This document shows, one piece after another, positions 1 through 8,590 of a stretch of DNA of 64,000 bases. Source of the DNA: Bacillus cereus ATCC 14579 (lineage in GTDB: Bacteria; Bacillota; Bacilli; Bacillales; Bacillaceae_G); the NCBI RefSeq assembly GCF_000007825.1, contig NC_004722.1, positions 4,070,501 through 4,134,500 on the forward strand, given 5' to 3'. The position numbers were made by a program, and so were the translations under genes. The notes under the pieces were generated by a model. That model ran no database searches and was not told the origin of the DNA. It saw only the letters and a list, made by a program, of their open reading frames with translations. Positions within the stretch are counted from its first letter, which is position 1. Each line of letters begins with the position of its first letter.

Positions 1-99
1 ATCGTCACCCCTTAATATGGTAATAGATTACAATTTTACGGTAACCTAAATTACACTATCCGTCAAGATTAATAACTCATATTTCTGAAAATTGTTACA

Positions 100-582
100 T
101 CATTTCACTAAACGATACTCCAACTGAATTTCATGTAAAATTGGAATATTATCATATCCCATACGTGGAATTTCTTTCTTTATTTTTCGTGCCTCCTCTA
201 CCGCATTCACATATAAATTAGTCATTACAAAATTACGTTTTTGGTAAAATCGTAACGCATTCATATTATCATTTGTTGTAATAAGCCAAACCTGTCTGCA
301 CCGTTCTTCTTCTGCAACTTGTAATACACAATCCACAAGTTTCGTCCCTATTCCTTTTCTTTCTTCAAAGCTATCTAGCGATACAATTTCGCATATATTT
401 CCGGTCACTTCATACGTTATAATTCCGATTATTCTGTCATCTGAGAGCGCAACAAATCCTGGCAACTCTTCTAACTGATGTCCCTTACCACGTGAAACCA
501 TCAATGAACTTCCCCAGTTCTCACACATGAACATTCGGATTGTTTCTTTCATCGCTGGCGTAATTTTTTGTATATGCAGCAT
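100..582 (-). CDS. GNAT family N-acetyltransferase
   Basis: A 160-residue single-domain Gcn5-type acetyltransferase, predicted to move an acetyl group from acetyl-CoA to an unknown amine. The acetyl-CoA pyrophosphate-binding motif is visible as RKGIGT at about residues 75-80, followed by the helix and the NMNALRFYQKRNF motif-B segment typical of the fold. The start is preceded by an AGGGGAG ribosome site about 9 bases upstream. It is divergent from the yqkD-like gene across an 80-bp gap. No substrate can be inferred. The family call is safe; the role is open. Confidence 0.85.
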   Translation of the reverse strand: MLHIQKITPAMKETIRMFMCENWGSSLMVSRGKGHQLEELPGFVALSDDRIIGIITYEVTGNICEIVSLDSFEERKGIGTKLVDCVLQVAEEERCRQVWLITTNDNMNALRFYQKRNFVMTNLYVNAVEEARKIKKEIPRMGYDNIPILHEIQLEYRLVK

Positions 583-663
583 TTCCTATTTCTCCCCTTT
601 TATATCATTGTGATACAATATAAGTGTATCACATGTAACGGTATTTGGAGGATGAGGTAAAGT

Positions 664-1590
664 ATGAAACGTTTTTTTGCAGCATTGTTTACTATACTAG
701 GTGCAATAACTGCCCTTGGGATTTTCTTTACAAATAAAGTGATGTACTTAAAGAAAAAAACAGAGGAAGAAGTACTCGAAAGAGAAACGAAAAAACATTT
801 TCGTATAGAGGATTTTGATGCTCTTCATAAAGAAGAAATTCATATTCCTTCACAATTCGGATACGACCTTCACGGATATTACATTCCTGCCGGTCATTCC
901 ACCAATAAGTTTATGGTTTTTTGCCACGGTGTAACTGTAAATAAAATAAACTCTGTAAAATATGCAAACTTATTCTTAAAAAGGGGATATAACGTCCTCA
1001 TTTACGATCATCGTCGTCATGGTAAAACTGGCGGAAAAACAACAAGCTATGGATACTATGAAAAACATGATTTAAAATCCGTAGTTGACTGGCTAAAAAA
1101 CCGTTTTGGCACCAATATTACACTTGGTATTCATGGTGAATCTATGGGAGCTGCAACACTTCTTCAATACGCAGGACTTGTAGAAGATGGTGCTGATTTC
1201 TATATTGCAGATTGTCCTTTCTCTGATTTTCACGGACAATTACAGCACCGTTTAAAGGTTGAATTCCATTTACCAAAATGGCCTTTATTACCTTTAGCAA
1301 ACGCATTTTTGAAAGTTCGTGACGGTTATACAATTCGTGAAGTTTCACCAATCGACTGTATAAAAAACATTAACAATCCCGTTCTCTTTATTCATAGTAA
1401 AGATGACGACTATATTTTAGCTGATATGACAAAAGCGTTATATGAAGCGAAAGAAAATAATAAGCAGCTTTATATTGCAGAACACGGTGCACACGCTTGC
1501 TCTTATAACGAAAATAAAGAAGAGTACGAAGCAGCCGTCGATCAATTTTTAAACACATATGTGAAAGAAACAAAAAACAGGCTTGCATAA
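664..1590 (+). CDS. yqkD: Alpha/beta hydrolase, YqkD-like
   Basis: A 308-residue alpha/beta-hydrolase with an N-terminal hydrophobic segment (about residues 4-24) that looks like an uncleaved signal anchor, so the catalytic domain probably lies outside the membrane. The nucleophile elbow HGESMG places the serine near residue 160. An HSKDDDYI segment near 245 probably supplies the acid, and the EHGAHA segment near 285 the histidine. The pattern CHGVT, YDHRRHG and TSYGYYEK matches B. subtilis YqkD as I remember it, and the next gene is a YqkC homologue, as in that species. The substrate is unknown. A hairpin terminator overlaps the stop codon. Confidence 0.88.
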   Translation: MKRFFAALFTILGAITALGIFFTNKVMYLKKKTEEEVLERETKKHFRIEDFDALHKEEIHIPSQFGYDLHGYYIPAGHSTNKFMVFCHGVTVNKINSVKYANLFLKRGYNVLIYDHRRHGKTGGKTTSYGYYEKHDLKSVVDWLKNRFGTNITLGIHGESMGAATLLQYAGLVEDGADFYIADCPFSDFHGQLQHRLKVEFHLPKWPLLPLANAFLKVRDGYTIREVSPIDCIKNINNPVLFIHSKDDDYILADMTKALYEAKENNKQLYIAEHGAHACSYNENKEEYEAAVDQFLNTYVKETKNRLA

Positions 1591-1601
1591 GCCTGTTTTT
1601 T
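1572..1601. terminator. Bidirectional intrinsic terminator after yqkD
   Basis: An ACAGGCTT/AAGCCTGT stem is flanked by an A-run and a T-run. It can serve both yqkD (plus) and yqkC (minus), which converge here, and it overlaps the yqkD stop codon. Confidence 0.85.
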
Positions 1602-1845
1602 ATTGCGCTAAAACGTCTGTAACTTGTTCCATATTTTCAGAAATCCATTGCATTGCATCATCTAACGTTGGGAATTCTGTCGTTTGAAATGTTACTTCAT
1701 CTTGAAGTAACCAAACATCCTTTGCCTCTTGCCCTACACCTGCAATGGACCAATGTAACAAACTATATGGATGATTATCATTCAAAAATGATGCCCACGT
1801 GCGCTCATTTGCAATGTTTCGTAATGTATGTAATTGTTTATCCAT
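1600..1845 (-). CDS. yqkC: YqkC-like DUF2552 family protein
   Basis: An 81-residue soluble protein with no signal or membrane segment. Its sequence (NDNHPYSLLHWSIAGVGQEA, then a negatively charged C-terminus) resembles the small YqkC/DUF2552 family of Bacillus, which has no assigned function. It lies convergent to the yqkD-like hydrolase, reproducing the yqkD-yqkC neighbourhood of B. subtilis. The family assignment is from memory. Confidence 0.7.
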   Translation of the reverse strand: MDKQLHTLRNIANERTWASFLNDNHPYSLLHWSIAGVGQEAKDVWLLQDEVTFQTTEFPTLDDAMQWISENMEQVTDVLAQ

Positions 1846-1984
1846 CTCTCGTCACCTTACTCTAGTCAGTTATGAAAACTATTATAACACTCTCTTCTTT
1901 CTCAAACAAAGTGCTCTTTTTATATTGTCAAGCACTTCCCTTGATTATATGATGAAATTAAGCGTTTGGGAAGGAGGGATAACG

Positions 1985-2191
1985 TTGGCAAAAGTACAAA
2001 TTAAAGTAAATGATAATGGCTCTTTTCGCGTTACAGGGGACGTGGAATTAGTCGACTCACAAGGGAATGTATTCCCAGCAAAACCGGCATTTTCTTTATG
2101 CCGTTGTGGTTTATCAAAAAATATGCCTTATTGCGACGCTTCGCATAAAGGTAAATTCGAATCTGTTGTTAGAGCACCAGAGGCAGAATAA
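1985..2191 (+). CDS. CDGSH-type iron-sulfur protein
   Basis: A 68-residue protein carrying the CDGSH Fe-S signature as C-R-C followed by PYCDASH. The three cysteines and one histidine would ligate a [2Fe-2S] cluster, and the usual Gly is Ala here (CDASH). I choose the TTG start at 1985 because an AAGGAGGGA ribosome site lies just upstream. The longer open frame starting at 1799 runs through the promoter of the opposite gene and has no comparable site. Family members are small redox or Fe-S-transfer proteins; the partner is unknown. Confidence 0.82.
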   Translation: MAKVQIKVNDNGSFRVTGDVELVDSQGNVFPAKPAFSLCRCGLSKNMPYCDASHKGKFESVVRAPEAE

Positions 2192-2202
2192 TTTTACATG
2201 TG

Positions 2203-2232
2203 ACATGCACATTTTTTTGTGCATGTTTTTTC
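2203..2232 (+). terminator. Terminator after CDGSH gene
   Basis: The CATGCAC/GTGCATG stem closes over a T-rich loop and is followed by TTTTTTCTTTTT. Confidence 0.75.
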
Positions 2233-2365
2233 TTTTTAGCAACTCCGTTATATCCCTTCTCCTTACAACATTTCTAATACTTTTATTTCCATTCCAGCCT
2301 GCATATATTTTCACACAATTCTTCACATTCGAATATTTTTTACTAGCCTTTTATTTTTTTTGTGC

Positions 2366-2371
2366 TATAAT
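2366..2371 (+). promoter_or_regulatory. -10 element of riboflavin operon promoter
   Basis: A perfect TATAAT lies about 13 bases before the FMN riboswitch aptamer. No good -35 is visible 17 bases upstream. Confidence 0.6.
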
Positions 2372-2383
2372 TTGAGCAAACAG

Positions 2384-2524
2384 CATCCTTCGGGGTCGGG
2401 TGAAATTCCCAACCGGCGGTGATGAAGTGAAAACTTCTAAGTCCGTGACCCGTTTTCAACTCGAAAACGGTGGATCTAGTGAAACTCTAGGGCCGACAGT
2501 ATAGTCTGGATGGGAGAAGGATAT
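2384..2524 (+). promoter_or_regulatory. FMN riboswitch (RFN element)
   Basis: The conserved RFN landmarks occur in order: a CATCCTTCGGGGTCGGGTG opening, AACCGGCGGTGATGA, AAGTCCGTGACCC, a variable hairpin (GTTTTC/GAAAAC), GGATCTAGTGAAACTCTAG, GGGCCGACAGT and the closing GGATGGGAGAAGG. It binds FMN and in Firmicutes causes termination ahead of rib genes. The ribD operon follows, with a strong terminator at 2775-2805. Confidence 0.97.
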
Positions 2525-2552
2525 GTTTCTAGTTTTTTATATAGTGAATACA

Positions 2553-2644
2553 CTTTTATTTCAGTATGCATATTTTTAAAGATTCATTTTGATTCTTTAT
2601 ATATGTTTAATTTTCTATACTTATTTTTTATACTGAAATAAAAA
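2553..2644 (+). repeat. Long inverted repeat in rib leader
   Basis: A 14-bp perfect inverted repeat (TTTTATTTCAGTAT at 2554 and its complement at 2630) encloses AT-rich sequence between the FMN aptamer and the terminator. A weaker CTAGC/GCTAG pair followed by T-run lies at about 2653-2690. These could be part of the expression platform or an extra structural domain. Confidence 0.5.
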
Positions 2645-2774
2645 GAGACAACTAGCGTTTAAAAATTCGATATTTTGCTAGGTTTTTTCCTTATGCAGAA
2701 ATATCAATTATCGTTAGGTTTCTTTCCTATGCTTTCGTATTCAAACTATATTTCTAGAAATCACGTCTCCCAAA

Positions 2775-2805
2775 CCCCAAGGATATTAAATCCTTGGGGT
2801 TTTTT
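2775..2805 (+). terminator. FMN-riboswitch terminator before ribD
   Basis: A CCCCAAGGA/TCCTTGGGG perfect stem is followed by TTTTTT, 25 bases before the ribD start. It is the likely output switch of the FMN riboswitch. Confidence 0.85.
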
Positions 2806-2830
2806 GATTTTTTTAGGAGAGGTGAAGAAA

Positions 2831-3943
2831 ATGACAGATCAAGAATATATGAGGATTGCCCTGCAGTTAGCAGAAGGGACATCAGGACAAACAAGTCCAA
2901 ATCCTATGGTTGGTGCTGTTGTTGTAAAAGATGGAAACATCGTTGGTATGGGGGCTCATTTACGAGCTGGTGAAGAACACGCAGAAGTTCATGCCCTTCA
3001 AATGGCTGGTCAGAACGCCAAAGACGCTACCGTTTATGTAACACTGGAACCGTGTAGCCACTTTGGAAAAACACCACCTTGTTGTGAATTGCTCATCGAA
3101 AAAGGAGTTAAGCGTGTTGTAATTGCTACTCTCGATTGTAATCCGCTCGTTTCTGGTAACGGAAAAAGAAGATTAGAGGAAGCTAGAATTGAAGTAACGA
3201 CCGGTGTTCTTGAAGCAGAAGCAGTTTTATTAAATCGCTACTTTTTTCACTACATGAAAACGAAGCGCCCTTTTGTAACAATCAAAACAGCGATGAGCTT
3301 AGATGGAAAAACAGCAACTGTAACTGGTGAAAGTAAGTGGATTACAGGTGAAGAAGCACGTGCTGATGTTCACCAATATCGCCATACACATGATGCAATT
3401 CTTGTTGGAGTGAATACAGTTATAGCTGATAATCCTCATTTAACAACAAGAATTCCAAATGGTGGGAAACATCCTATTCGCGTTGTTTTAGATACCCATT
3501 TACGAACGCCACCATCTTCTCATGTTATAACAGATGGTTTAGCACCGACATGGATTATTGTCGGTAAGGATGTAAAGGAAGAGAAGATATCTTCTTATGA
3601 ATCTAAAAATATAGCTATATTCCAAATGGAAACGAAACATATAGAAATCGAGGACCTTCTTTCCTTTCTTGGAGAGAAACAAATTCTTTCTCTATTCGTT
3701 GAAGGTGGCCAATCGATTCATGCAAGTTTCTTAAAAACAAACAATTTTAATGAAATTGTAACCTATATAAGCCCGAAATTAATTGGTGGGAAAGATGCTC
3801 CTACTTTATTTGGAGGAAATGGTTTTTCAAAATTACAAAATGCGCTTTCCTTGAAAATTCAAGAGATGAAACAAATTGGTGATGATATAAAAATCGTTGC
3901 GAATGCCCGAAACGAGGTGACGAAATGTTTACAGGAATTGTAG
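2831..3943 (+). CDS. ribD: Bifunctional riboflavin deaminase/reductase RibD
   Basis: A 370-residue bifunctional enzyme for two steps of riboflavin synthesis: deamination of the pyrimidine intermediate, then NADPH-dependent reduction of its ribosyl side chain. The zinc deaminase motif is visible as HAE at residues 50-52, with PCSH at 74-77 and the second cysteine pair TPPCC near 84. The C-terminal reductase domain begins near residue 145 (VTIKTAMSLDGKTAT). I start at the ATG at 2831 behind AGGAGAGGTG. The longer frame from 2675 passes through the terminator hairpin. It overlaps ribE by 19 bp, so translation is probably coupled. Confidence 0.95.
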   Translation: MTDQEYMRIALQLAEGTSGQTSPNPMVGAVVVKDGNIVGMGAHLRAGEEHAEVHALQMAGQNAKDATVYVTLEPCSHFGKTPPCCELLIEKGVKRVVIATLDCNPLVSGNGKRRLEEARIEVTTGVLEAEAVLLNRYFFHYMKTKRPFVTIKTAMSLDGKTATVTGESKWITGEEARADVHQYRHTHDAILVGVNTVIADNPHLTTRIPNGGKHPIRVVLDTHLRTPPSSHVITDGLAPTWIIVGKDVKEEKISSYESKNIAIFQMETKHIEIEDLLSFLGEKQILSLFVEGGQSIHASFLKTNNFNEIVTYISPKLIGGKDAPTLFGGNGFSKLQNALSLKIQEMKQIGDDIKIVANARNEVTKCLQEL

Positions 3944-4569
3944 AAGAATTAGGAACGATAGCAAACATGCAACAAAGCGGAGAAGCGATGAAATTAACGA
4001 TTCATGCAAAGAAAATTTTATCAGATGTTCACTTAGGTGATAGTATCGCGGTTAACGGTATTTGCTTAACTGTAACAAGCTTTACAACTACTTCATTTAC
4101 AGTTGATGCAATGCCTGAAACGATGCAGTCGACATCACTTCGCATGCTTAAACCGCACTCTAAAGTAAATTTAGAGCGAGCAATGGCTGCAAACGGACGA
4201 TTCGGTGGACATTTCGTTTCAGGACATATTGATGGAATCGGAACGATTTTAAATAAAAAACAACATTACAATGCCGTCTATTACAAAATAGCAATTTCTG
4301 ATGAACTACTGCGCTATTGTTTGCAGAAAGGGTCCATTGCTGTTGATGGAACGAGTTTAACGATATTTGATATAGACGAATCTTCCATAACGATTTCACT
4401 CATCCCGCACACAGTAAGCGAATCTGTCATTGGAGCAAAAAATGCCGGAGATATCGTAAACATTGAGTGTGACATGATTGGTAAATATATTGAACGCTTT
4501 ATTACTAAACCTACAAAACGAGTAGGTTCAATGACCGAAAGCTTTTTACAAGAAAACGGATTTCTATAA
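3925..4569 (+). CDS. ribE: Riboflavin synthase alpha chain
   Basis: A 214-residue riboflavin synthase that dismutates two 6,7-dimethyl-8-ribityllumazine molecules to riboflavin. It begins with the hallmark MFTGIVEE and contains two lumazine-binding repeats (about residues 1-97 and 98-195), each with a GxxGGHFVSGH-like or related segment. It ends its second repeat with CDMIGKYIERF. The gene starts inside ribD, in the order of the B. subtilis rib operon. Full family length, no oddities. Confidence 0.95.
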   Translation: MFTGIVEELGTIANMQQSGEAMKLTIHAKKILSDVHLGDSIAVNGICLTVTSFTTTSFTVDAMPETMQSTSLRMLKPHSKVNLERAMAANGRFGGHFVSGHIDGIGTILNKKQHYNAVYYKIAISDELLRYCLQKGSIAVDGTSLTIFDIDESSITISLIPHTVSESVIGAKNAGDIVNIECDMIGKYIERFITKPTKRVGSMTESFLQENGFL

Positions 4570-4581
4570 GGGGGAAGCACA

Positions 4582-5775
4582 ATGTTTCATCGTATTGAAG
4601 AAGCTCTAGAAGATTTAAAAAAAGGTAAAGTCGTTATCGTATGTGATGATGAAAACCGAGAAAATGAAGGCGATTTTATTGCTTTAGCAGAGTACATTAC
4701 ACCAGAAACAATAAATTTTATGATTACACATGGCCGTGGTCTCGTTTGTGTACCGATTACGGAAGGATACGCAGAACGTCTACAATTAGAACCAATGGTA
4801 TCTCATAATACAGATTCACATCATACTGCGTTTACAGTGAGCATTGACCATGTCTCTACAACAACAGGGATTAGCGCTCACGAACGTGCAACTACGATAC
4901 AAGAATTGTTAAACCCCGCATCAAAAGGTGCTGATTTCAATCGACCTGGACATATCTTTCCATTAATTGCGAAAGAAGGCGGTGTCCTGCGTCGTGCAGG
5001 TCATACAGAAGCTGCTGTTGATTTAGCAAAGCTATGCGGTGCCGAACCAGCTGGAGTTATTTGCGAGATTATAAATGAGGACGGCACGATGGCACGTGTA
5101 CCTGATTTAATAGAATGCGCAAAACAATTTGATATAAAAATGATTACAATAGAAGATTTAATTGCTTACCGCCGCCATCATGAAACACTTGTGACGAGAG
5201 AAGCGGAAATTACATTACCTACAGATTTCGGTACTTTCCACGCAATTGGCTATTCTAACTCATTAGATACGAAAGAACATATCGCACTTGTAAAAGGTGA
5301 TATTTCAACAGGTGAACCGGTACTTGTACGTGTTCATTCTGAATGCTTAACAGGAGATGTATTCGGTTCACATCGCTGCGATTGCGGACCACAACTCCAT
5401 GCAGCACTTGCTCAAATTGAGCGTGAAGGAAAAGGTGTTCTTCTTTATATGAGGCAAGAAGGAAGAGGCATTGGGCTTCTTAATAAGCTTCGTGCTTATA
5501 AATTACAAGAAGAAGGATTCGATACTGTAGAAGCAAATGAAAAACTCGGCTTCCCTGCTGATCTTCGTGATTACGGTATCGGTGCTCAAATATTAAAAGA
5601 TTTAGGTTTACAGAGTTTACGATTATTAACGAATAACCCAAGAAAAATTGCTGGCTTACAAGGTTACGATTTAGAAGTAGTCGAGCGTGTACCGTTGCAA
5701 ATGCCAGCAAAAGAAGAGAATAAATCGTATTTACAAACGAAAGTAAACAAATTAGGACACTTACTAAACTTATAA
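4582..5775 (+). CDS. ribBA: RibBA: DHBP synthase / GTP cyclohydrolase II
   Basis: A 397-residue fusion providing both starting points of riboflavin synthesis. Residues about 1-200 form 3,4-dihydroxy-2-butanone-4-phosphate synthase (DDENRENEGD acidic metal loop, RAGHTEAAVDLAKL). Residues about 205-397 form GTP cyclohydrolase II, with zinc-binding cysteines in SECLTGDVFGSHRCDC and the MRQEGRGIG loop. An AAGGGGGAAG ribosome site precedes the start, 12 bp after ribE. The second domain keeps all recognisable catalytic motifs, so both activities are expected. Confidence 0.96.
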   Translation: MFHRIEEALEDLKKGKVVIVCDDENRENEGDFIALAEYITPETINFMITHGRGLVCVPITEGYAERLQLEPMVSHNTDSHHTAFTVSIDHVSTTTGISAHERATTIQELLNPASKGADFNRPGHIFPLIAKEGGVLRRAGHTEAAVDLAKLCGAEPAGVICEIINEDGTMARVPDLIECAKQFDIKMITIEDLIAYRRHHETLVTREAEITLPTDFGTFHAIGYSNSLDTKEHIALVKGDISTGEPVLVRVHSECLTGDVFGSHRCDCGPQLHAALAQIEREGKGVLLYMRQEGRGIGLLNKLRAYKLQEEGFDTVEANEKLGFPADLRDYGIGAQILKDLGLQSLRLLTNNPRKIAGLQGYDLEVVERVPLQMPAKEENKSYLQTKVNKLGHLLNL

Positions 5776-5793
5776 TTAAAGGAGAGATTTATT

Positions 5794-6255
5794 ATGGTAT
5801 TCGAAGGTCATTTAGTTGGTACAGGATTAAAAGTTGGAGTTGTTGTTGGACGTTTTAACGAATTTATTACAAGTAAGTTACTTGGCGGCGCTTTAGACGG
5901 ATTAAAGCGTCACGGTGTAGAAGAAAATGATATTGATGTTGCTTGGGTTCCTGGTGCATTTGAAATTCCTTTAATCGCTAAAAAGATGGCTAGTAGCGGA
6001 AAGTATGATGCTGTTATTACATTAGGTACTGTAATCCGAGGTGCTACAACTCACTACGATTACGTTTGTAATGAAGTAGCAAAAGGTGTTGCGTCTTTAT
6101 CACTACAAATGGACATCCCAGTTATTTTCGGCGTATTAACGACAGAAACAATTGAACAAGCGATTGAACGCGCAGGTACGAAAGCTGGTAATAAAGGATA
6201 TGAATCAGCTGTTGCTGCAATTGAAATGGCTCACTTATCAAAACAATGGGCATAA
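5794..6255 (+). CDS. ribH: Lumazine synthase RibH
   Basis: A 153-residue 6,7-dimethyl-8-ribityllumazine synthase, which condenses the RibA/RibD pyrimidine product with the RibB four-carbon unit. It forms icosahedral shells in Bacillus. Recognisable are VVGRFNEFIT near the N-terminus, PGAFEIPL at the substrate site and GTVIRGATTHYDYV, whose histidine is the general acid/base. It is the last gene of the rib operon, 18 bp after ribBA behind AAAGGAGAG, and is followed at once by a terminator. Confidence 0.96.
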   Translation: MVFEGHLVGTGLKVGVVVGRFNEFITSKLLGGALDGLKRHGVEENDIDVAWVPGAFEIPLIAKKMASSGKYDAVITLGTVIRGATTHYDYVCNEVAKGVASLSLQMDIPVIFGVLTTETIEQAIERAGTKAGNKGYESAVAAIEMAHLSKQWA

Positions 6256-6282
6256 AAAAAGAGGCTACGGCCTCTTTTTATT
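6254..6282. terminator. Bidirectional terminator after ribH
   Basis: The AAAAAGAGGC/GCCTCTTTTT stem has a 4-base loop and U-runs on both sides. It also fits the convergent minus-strand small secreted protein gene. Confidence 0.9.
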
Positions 6283-6598
6283 TTTTCACCTTTTTTTGTA
6301 CATCTTTTATTAATTCATTCATCGTTTTTCCTTCTGTTTTTATATGAAGAGCTTGTGCTGTTCTCCATACATTCTCTCTTTTTTTCGCTTCTTCTATAAT
6401 AGTAATTTCTTTTCTAACTTCCTTTAAATCTTTTCCTTCCGTTTTCAATCCAAAATGTTCAGCTTTCGTTCGAAAGTGTTGTTCGATTCTTTGTTGCATC
6501 TCTTTTTGTTCAGGATTTTCAGCAGCCTTAACTGGATCAGAACTTATTGCTTTTATTAAAATTAAACAAGTCATAATCGCTAATATGTATTTGTACAT
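6278..6598 (-). CDS. Small secreted repeat protein (TEGK type)
   Basis: A 106-residue protein with an N-terminal hydrophobic signal (about residues 4-25, cleavage perhaps near VKAAE) and a charged, helical mature part. Two copies of a motif are visible: AEHFGLKTEGKDLKEVRKEI and AQALHIKTEGKTMNELIKDV. The same motif occurs twice in the protein at 12685-13041, on the other side of the biotin operon, so the two are probably paralogues. I do not recognise a named family. A cell-wall or extracellular location is inferred only from the signal. Confidence 0.7.
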   Translation of the reverse strand: MYKYILAIMTCLILIKAISSDPVKAAENPEQKEMQQRIEQHFRTKAEHFGLKTEGKDLKEVRKEITIIEEAKKRENVWRTAQALHIKTEGKTMNELIKDVQKKVKK

Positions 6599-6740
6599 GT
6601 AAAATCCTCCAACCCAATATAAATTACATATTTACTATGTACAACTAGGGCTTGGAAAATTCGTTCACAAAAATTCTTTTTTTCGTTCAAAAACCAATAG
6701 TAACAGGCGTTCACAACTATTTATTACATTTTATTTACAA

Positions 6741-6771
6741 AAAAAGCAAACCCTTTTACAAGTTTGCTTTT
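6741..6771 (-). terminator. Terminator of the biotin operon
   Basis: Read on the minus strand, an AAGCAAAC/GTTTGCTT stem is followed by TTTTTTTG just after the bioB stop. Confidence 0.85.
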
Positions 6772-6780
6772 TCATCTATC

Positions 6781-7779
6781 TTATAATGCACACTCTTCAA
6801 TCTCAAATCCTAAATCTGCAATCATACCCCAGTCTGCAGTCGGCTCTTGTCCAGCTGTCGTTAAGTAGTCCCCGACAAAAATAGAATTTGCTGCAAATAA
6901 ACCGATTGGCTGTACAGAACGTAAATTGATTTCACGTCCTCCTGAAATACGAATTTCTTTTGTCGGGTTTACAAAACGCATCATTGCCAGTACTTTTAAA
7001 CATTCTACTGGCGTTAACTCTTTTTGCCCTTCAAGAGGTGTCCCCTTTACAGCAACAAGGAAATTACAAGGGATAGAATCTGCATCTATACGTTGTAATT
7101 CAAATGCAATTTCAGCACGCTCTTCAATTGTTTCTCCCATGCCAAAAATCGCTCCAGAGCATGGGGAAATGCCCGCTTGTTTTGCTTTTTGAACTGTATC
7201 AACACGATCATCATACGTATGAGTTGAACAAATACTATCGTAATTATTTGCATGTGTATCTAAGTTGTGGTTATAACGGTGCACGCCTGCTTCCGCTAAA
7301 CGTCCTGCTTGATCTTCATTTAAGAAACCTAAACAACAACAAATCTTCAAGTCTGTCGTTTCACGAATTTCCTTAACTGCTCCAATTACGTGATTTACCT
7401 CTTTATCCGTCGGACGACGACCAGACGCTACAATACAATATGTACCTGCTTTACGGCGTATTGCTTCATGTGCCCCTTCTACAATCTTCTCCTGCGTTAA
7501 CCATGCATATTTATCAATCGGTGCTTCTGAAATAATAGACTGTGAGCAATATCCACAATCTTCAGGACATAATCCAGATTTCGTATTAATAATCATATTC
7601 AATTTTACTTTCTTACCAAAGTGATGATGGCGAATAATGTAAGCCGCATTCATAATTTCTAAAACTTCTGTATCATCAGCTTCTAATATCGCTATTGCAT
7701 CTTCTTTTGTAATCATCTTCTCTTCCACTACGTCGTATGCAAGTTTTTTCCAATCCCTTTTTGTTTGTACTTGTTTCAT
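6781..7779 (-). CDS. bioB: Biotin synthase BioB
   Basis: A 332-residue radical-SAM enzyme that inserts sulfur into dethiobiotin. The SAM [4Fe-4S] cysteines are seen as CPEDCGYC (C71, C75, C78), and further conserved segments YNHNLDTH and ISGGREINL carry ligands of the second cluster and the substrate site. It is the last gene of the six-gene bio operon, one base after bioC. Confidence 0.96.
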   Translation of the reverse strand: MKQVQTKRDWKKLAYDVVEEKMITKEDAIAILEADDTEVLEIMNAAYIIRHHHFGKKVKLNMIINTKSGLCPEDCGYCSQSIISEAPIDKYAWLTQEKIVEGAHEAIRRKAGTYCIVASGRRPTDKEVNHVIGAVKEIRETTDLKICCCLGFLNEDQAGRLAEAGVHRYNHNLDTHANNYDSICSTHTYDDRVDTVQKAKQAGISPCSGAIFGMGETIEERAEIAFELQRIDADSIPCNFLVAVKGTPLEGQKELTPVECLKVLAMMRFVNPTKEIRISGGREINLRSVQPIGLFAANSIFVGDYLTTAGQEPTADWGMIADLGFEIEECAL

Positions 7780-7780
7780 T

Positions 7781-8590
7781 TCATCTCTTCCCCTCTTTTG
7801 TTATATGTATAAATAAAGCATGATACGTTGCCATTATCCCTTCATTTCCCGTGAAGTCTCTTTCGTATATGCGTAGCATCGCACGAAAGAGTGAGGGACT
7901 TTGACAATATGATCCTTCATTGCTATTAGTTGCTCCTACTTTTCGAATAGAATGCAGAAACTCCTTAACTTCTGTAAAACTCTCTATGTAACATGTTTCA
8001 GAAACATGCACATCCCCTGTTTCTATCTTACATATATGAAGCAACTGATCTTTTGAATAAAAACGTTGACCAATCGATGTTTCATTTTTTATATTTCTTT
8101 CTTCTTTCGCACGTTGGAACGAAGCATGCAATTCTTGAAATGTTTCATGTCCAAACGTTGAAAAGAGTAATATCCCATCTATAGACAAATGTTGAAATAA
8201 ATTTCTTAACACTTGTTGTAAATTATTTAACCATTGAAATGTAGCATTTGAAATAATGACATCATATGATTCTTCTAATCGTAATCGCTCAATATCTTCA
8301 CAGTGAAACGTTACATTTTTTACATTTTGTCTAGTTTGCGCAATCGCAATCATACTTTCAGCAAAATCAACTGCTGTAATATGTGATTTCGGAAATAACT
8401 TTGATAATTGCTCTGTTACATACCCCGTCCCGCATCCTAGTTCTAAAATACGTATTGATGCCGTTTCACTATATCGTTCCTTTAAGATTGAAAGTAATGA
8501 ATGTGCCATCTTTTTTTGTACATTTGCATATCGATCGTAAGATACGGCTGCCCCATTAAACCGTTTTTGTAGTAACGTTTTGTTGATCAT
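7781..8590 (-). CDS. bioC: Malonyl-ACP O-methyltransferase BioC
   Basis: A 269-residue SAM-dependent methyltransferase. In biotin synthesis BioC methylates malonyl-ACP so the fatty-acid machinery can build pimeloyl-ACP methyl ester. The SAM motif LELGCGTGYVTEQL is near residues 50-65, followed by VDFAESM and the SNATFQW segment. The start lies inside the 3' end of the preceding hydrolase gene (35-bp overlap), implying coupled translation. The operon position next to a BioH-type esterase supports the specific name over a generic methyltransferase. Confidence 0.92.
   Translation of the reverse strand: MINKTLLQKRFNGAAVSYDRYANVQKKMAHSLLSILKERYSETASIRILELGCGTGYVTEQLSKLFPKSHITAVDFAESMIAIAQTRQNVKNVTFHCEDIERLRLEESYDVIISNATFQWLNNLQQVLRNLFQHLSIDGILLFSTFGHETFQELHASFQRAKEERNIKNETSIGQRFYSKDQLLHICKIETGDVHVSETCYIESFTEVKEFLHSIRKVGATNSNEGSYCQSPSLFRAMLRIYERDFTGNEGIMATYHALFIHITKEGKR

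Noticed and set aside
2067..2375. 102-residue hydrophobic frame after the CDGSH gene
   Set aside because: It overlaps the CDGSH gene, crosses a terminator and the rib promoter, and is rich in Phe/Leu as expected of AT-rich noncoding DNA.
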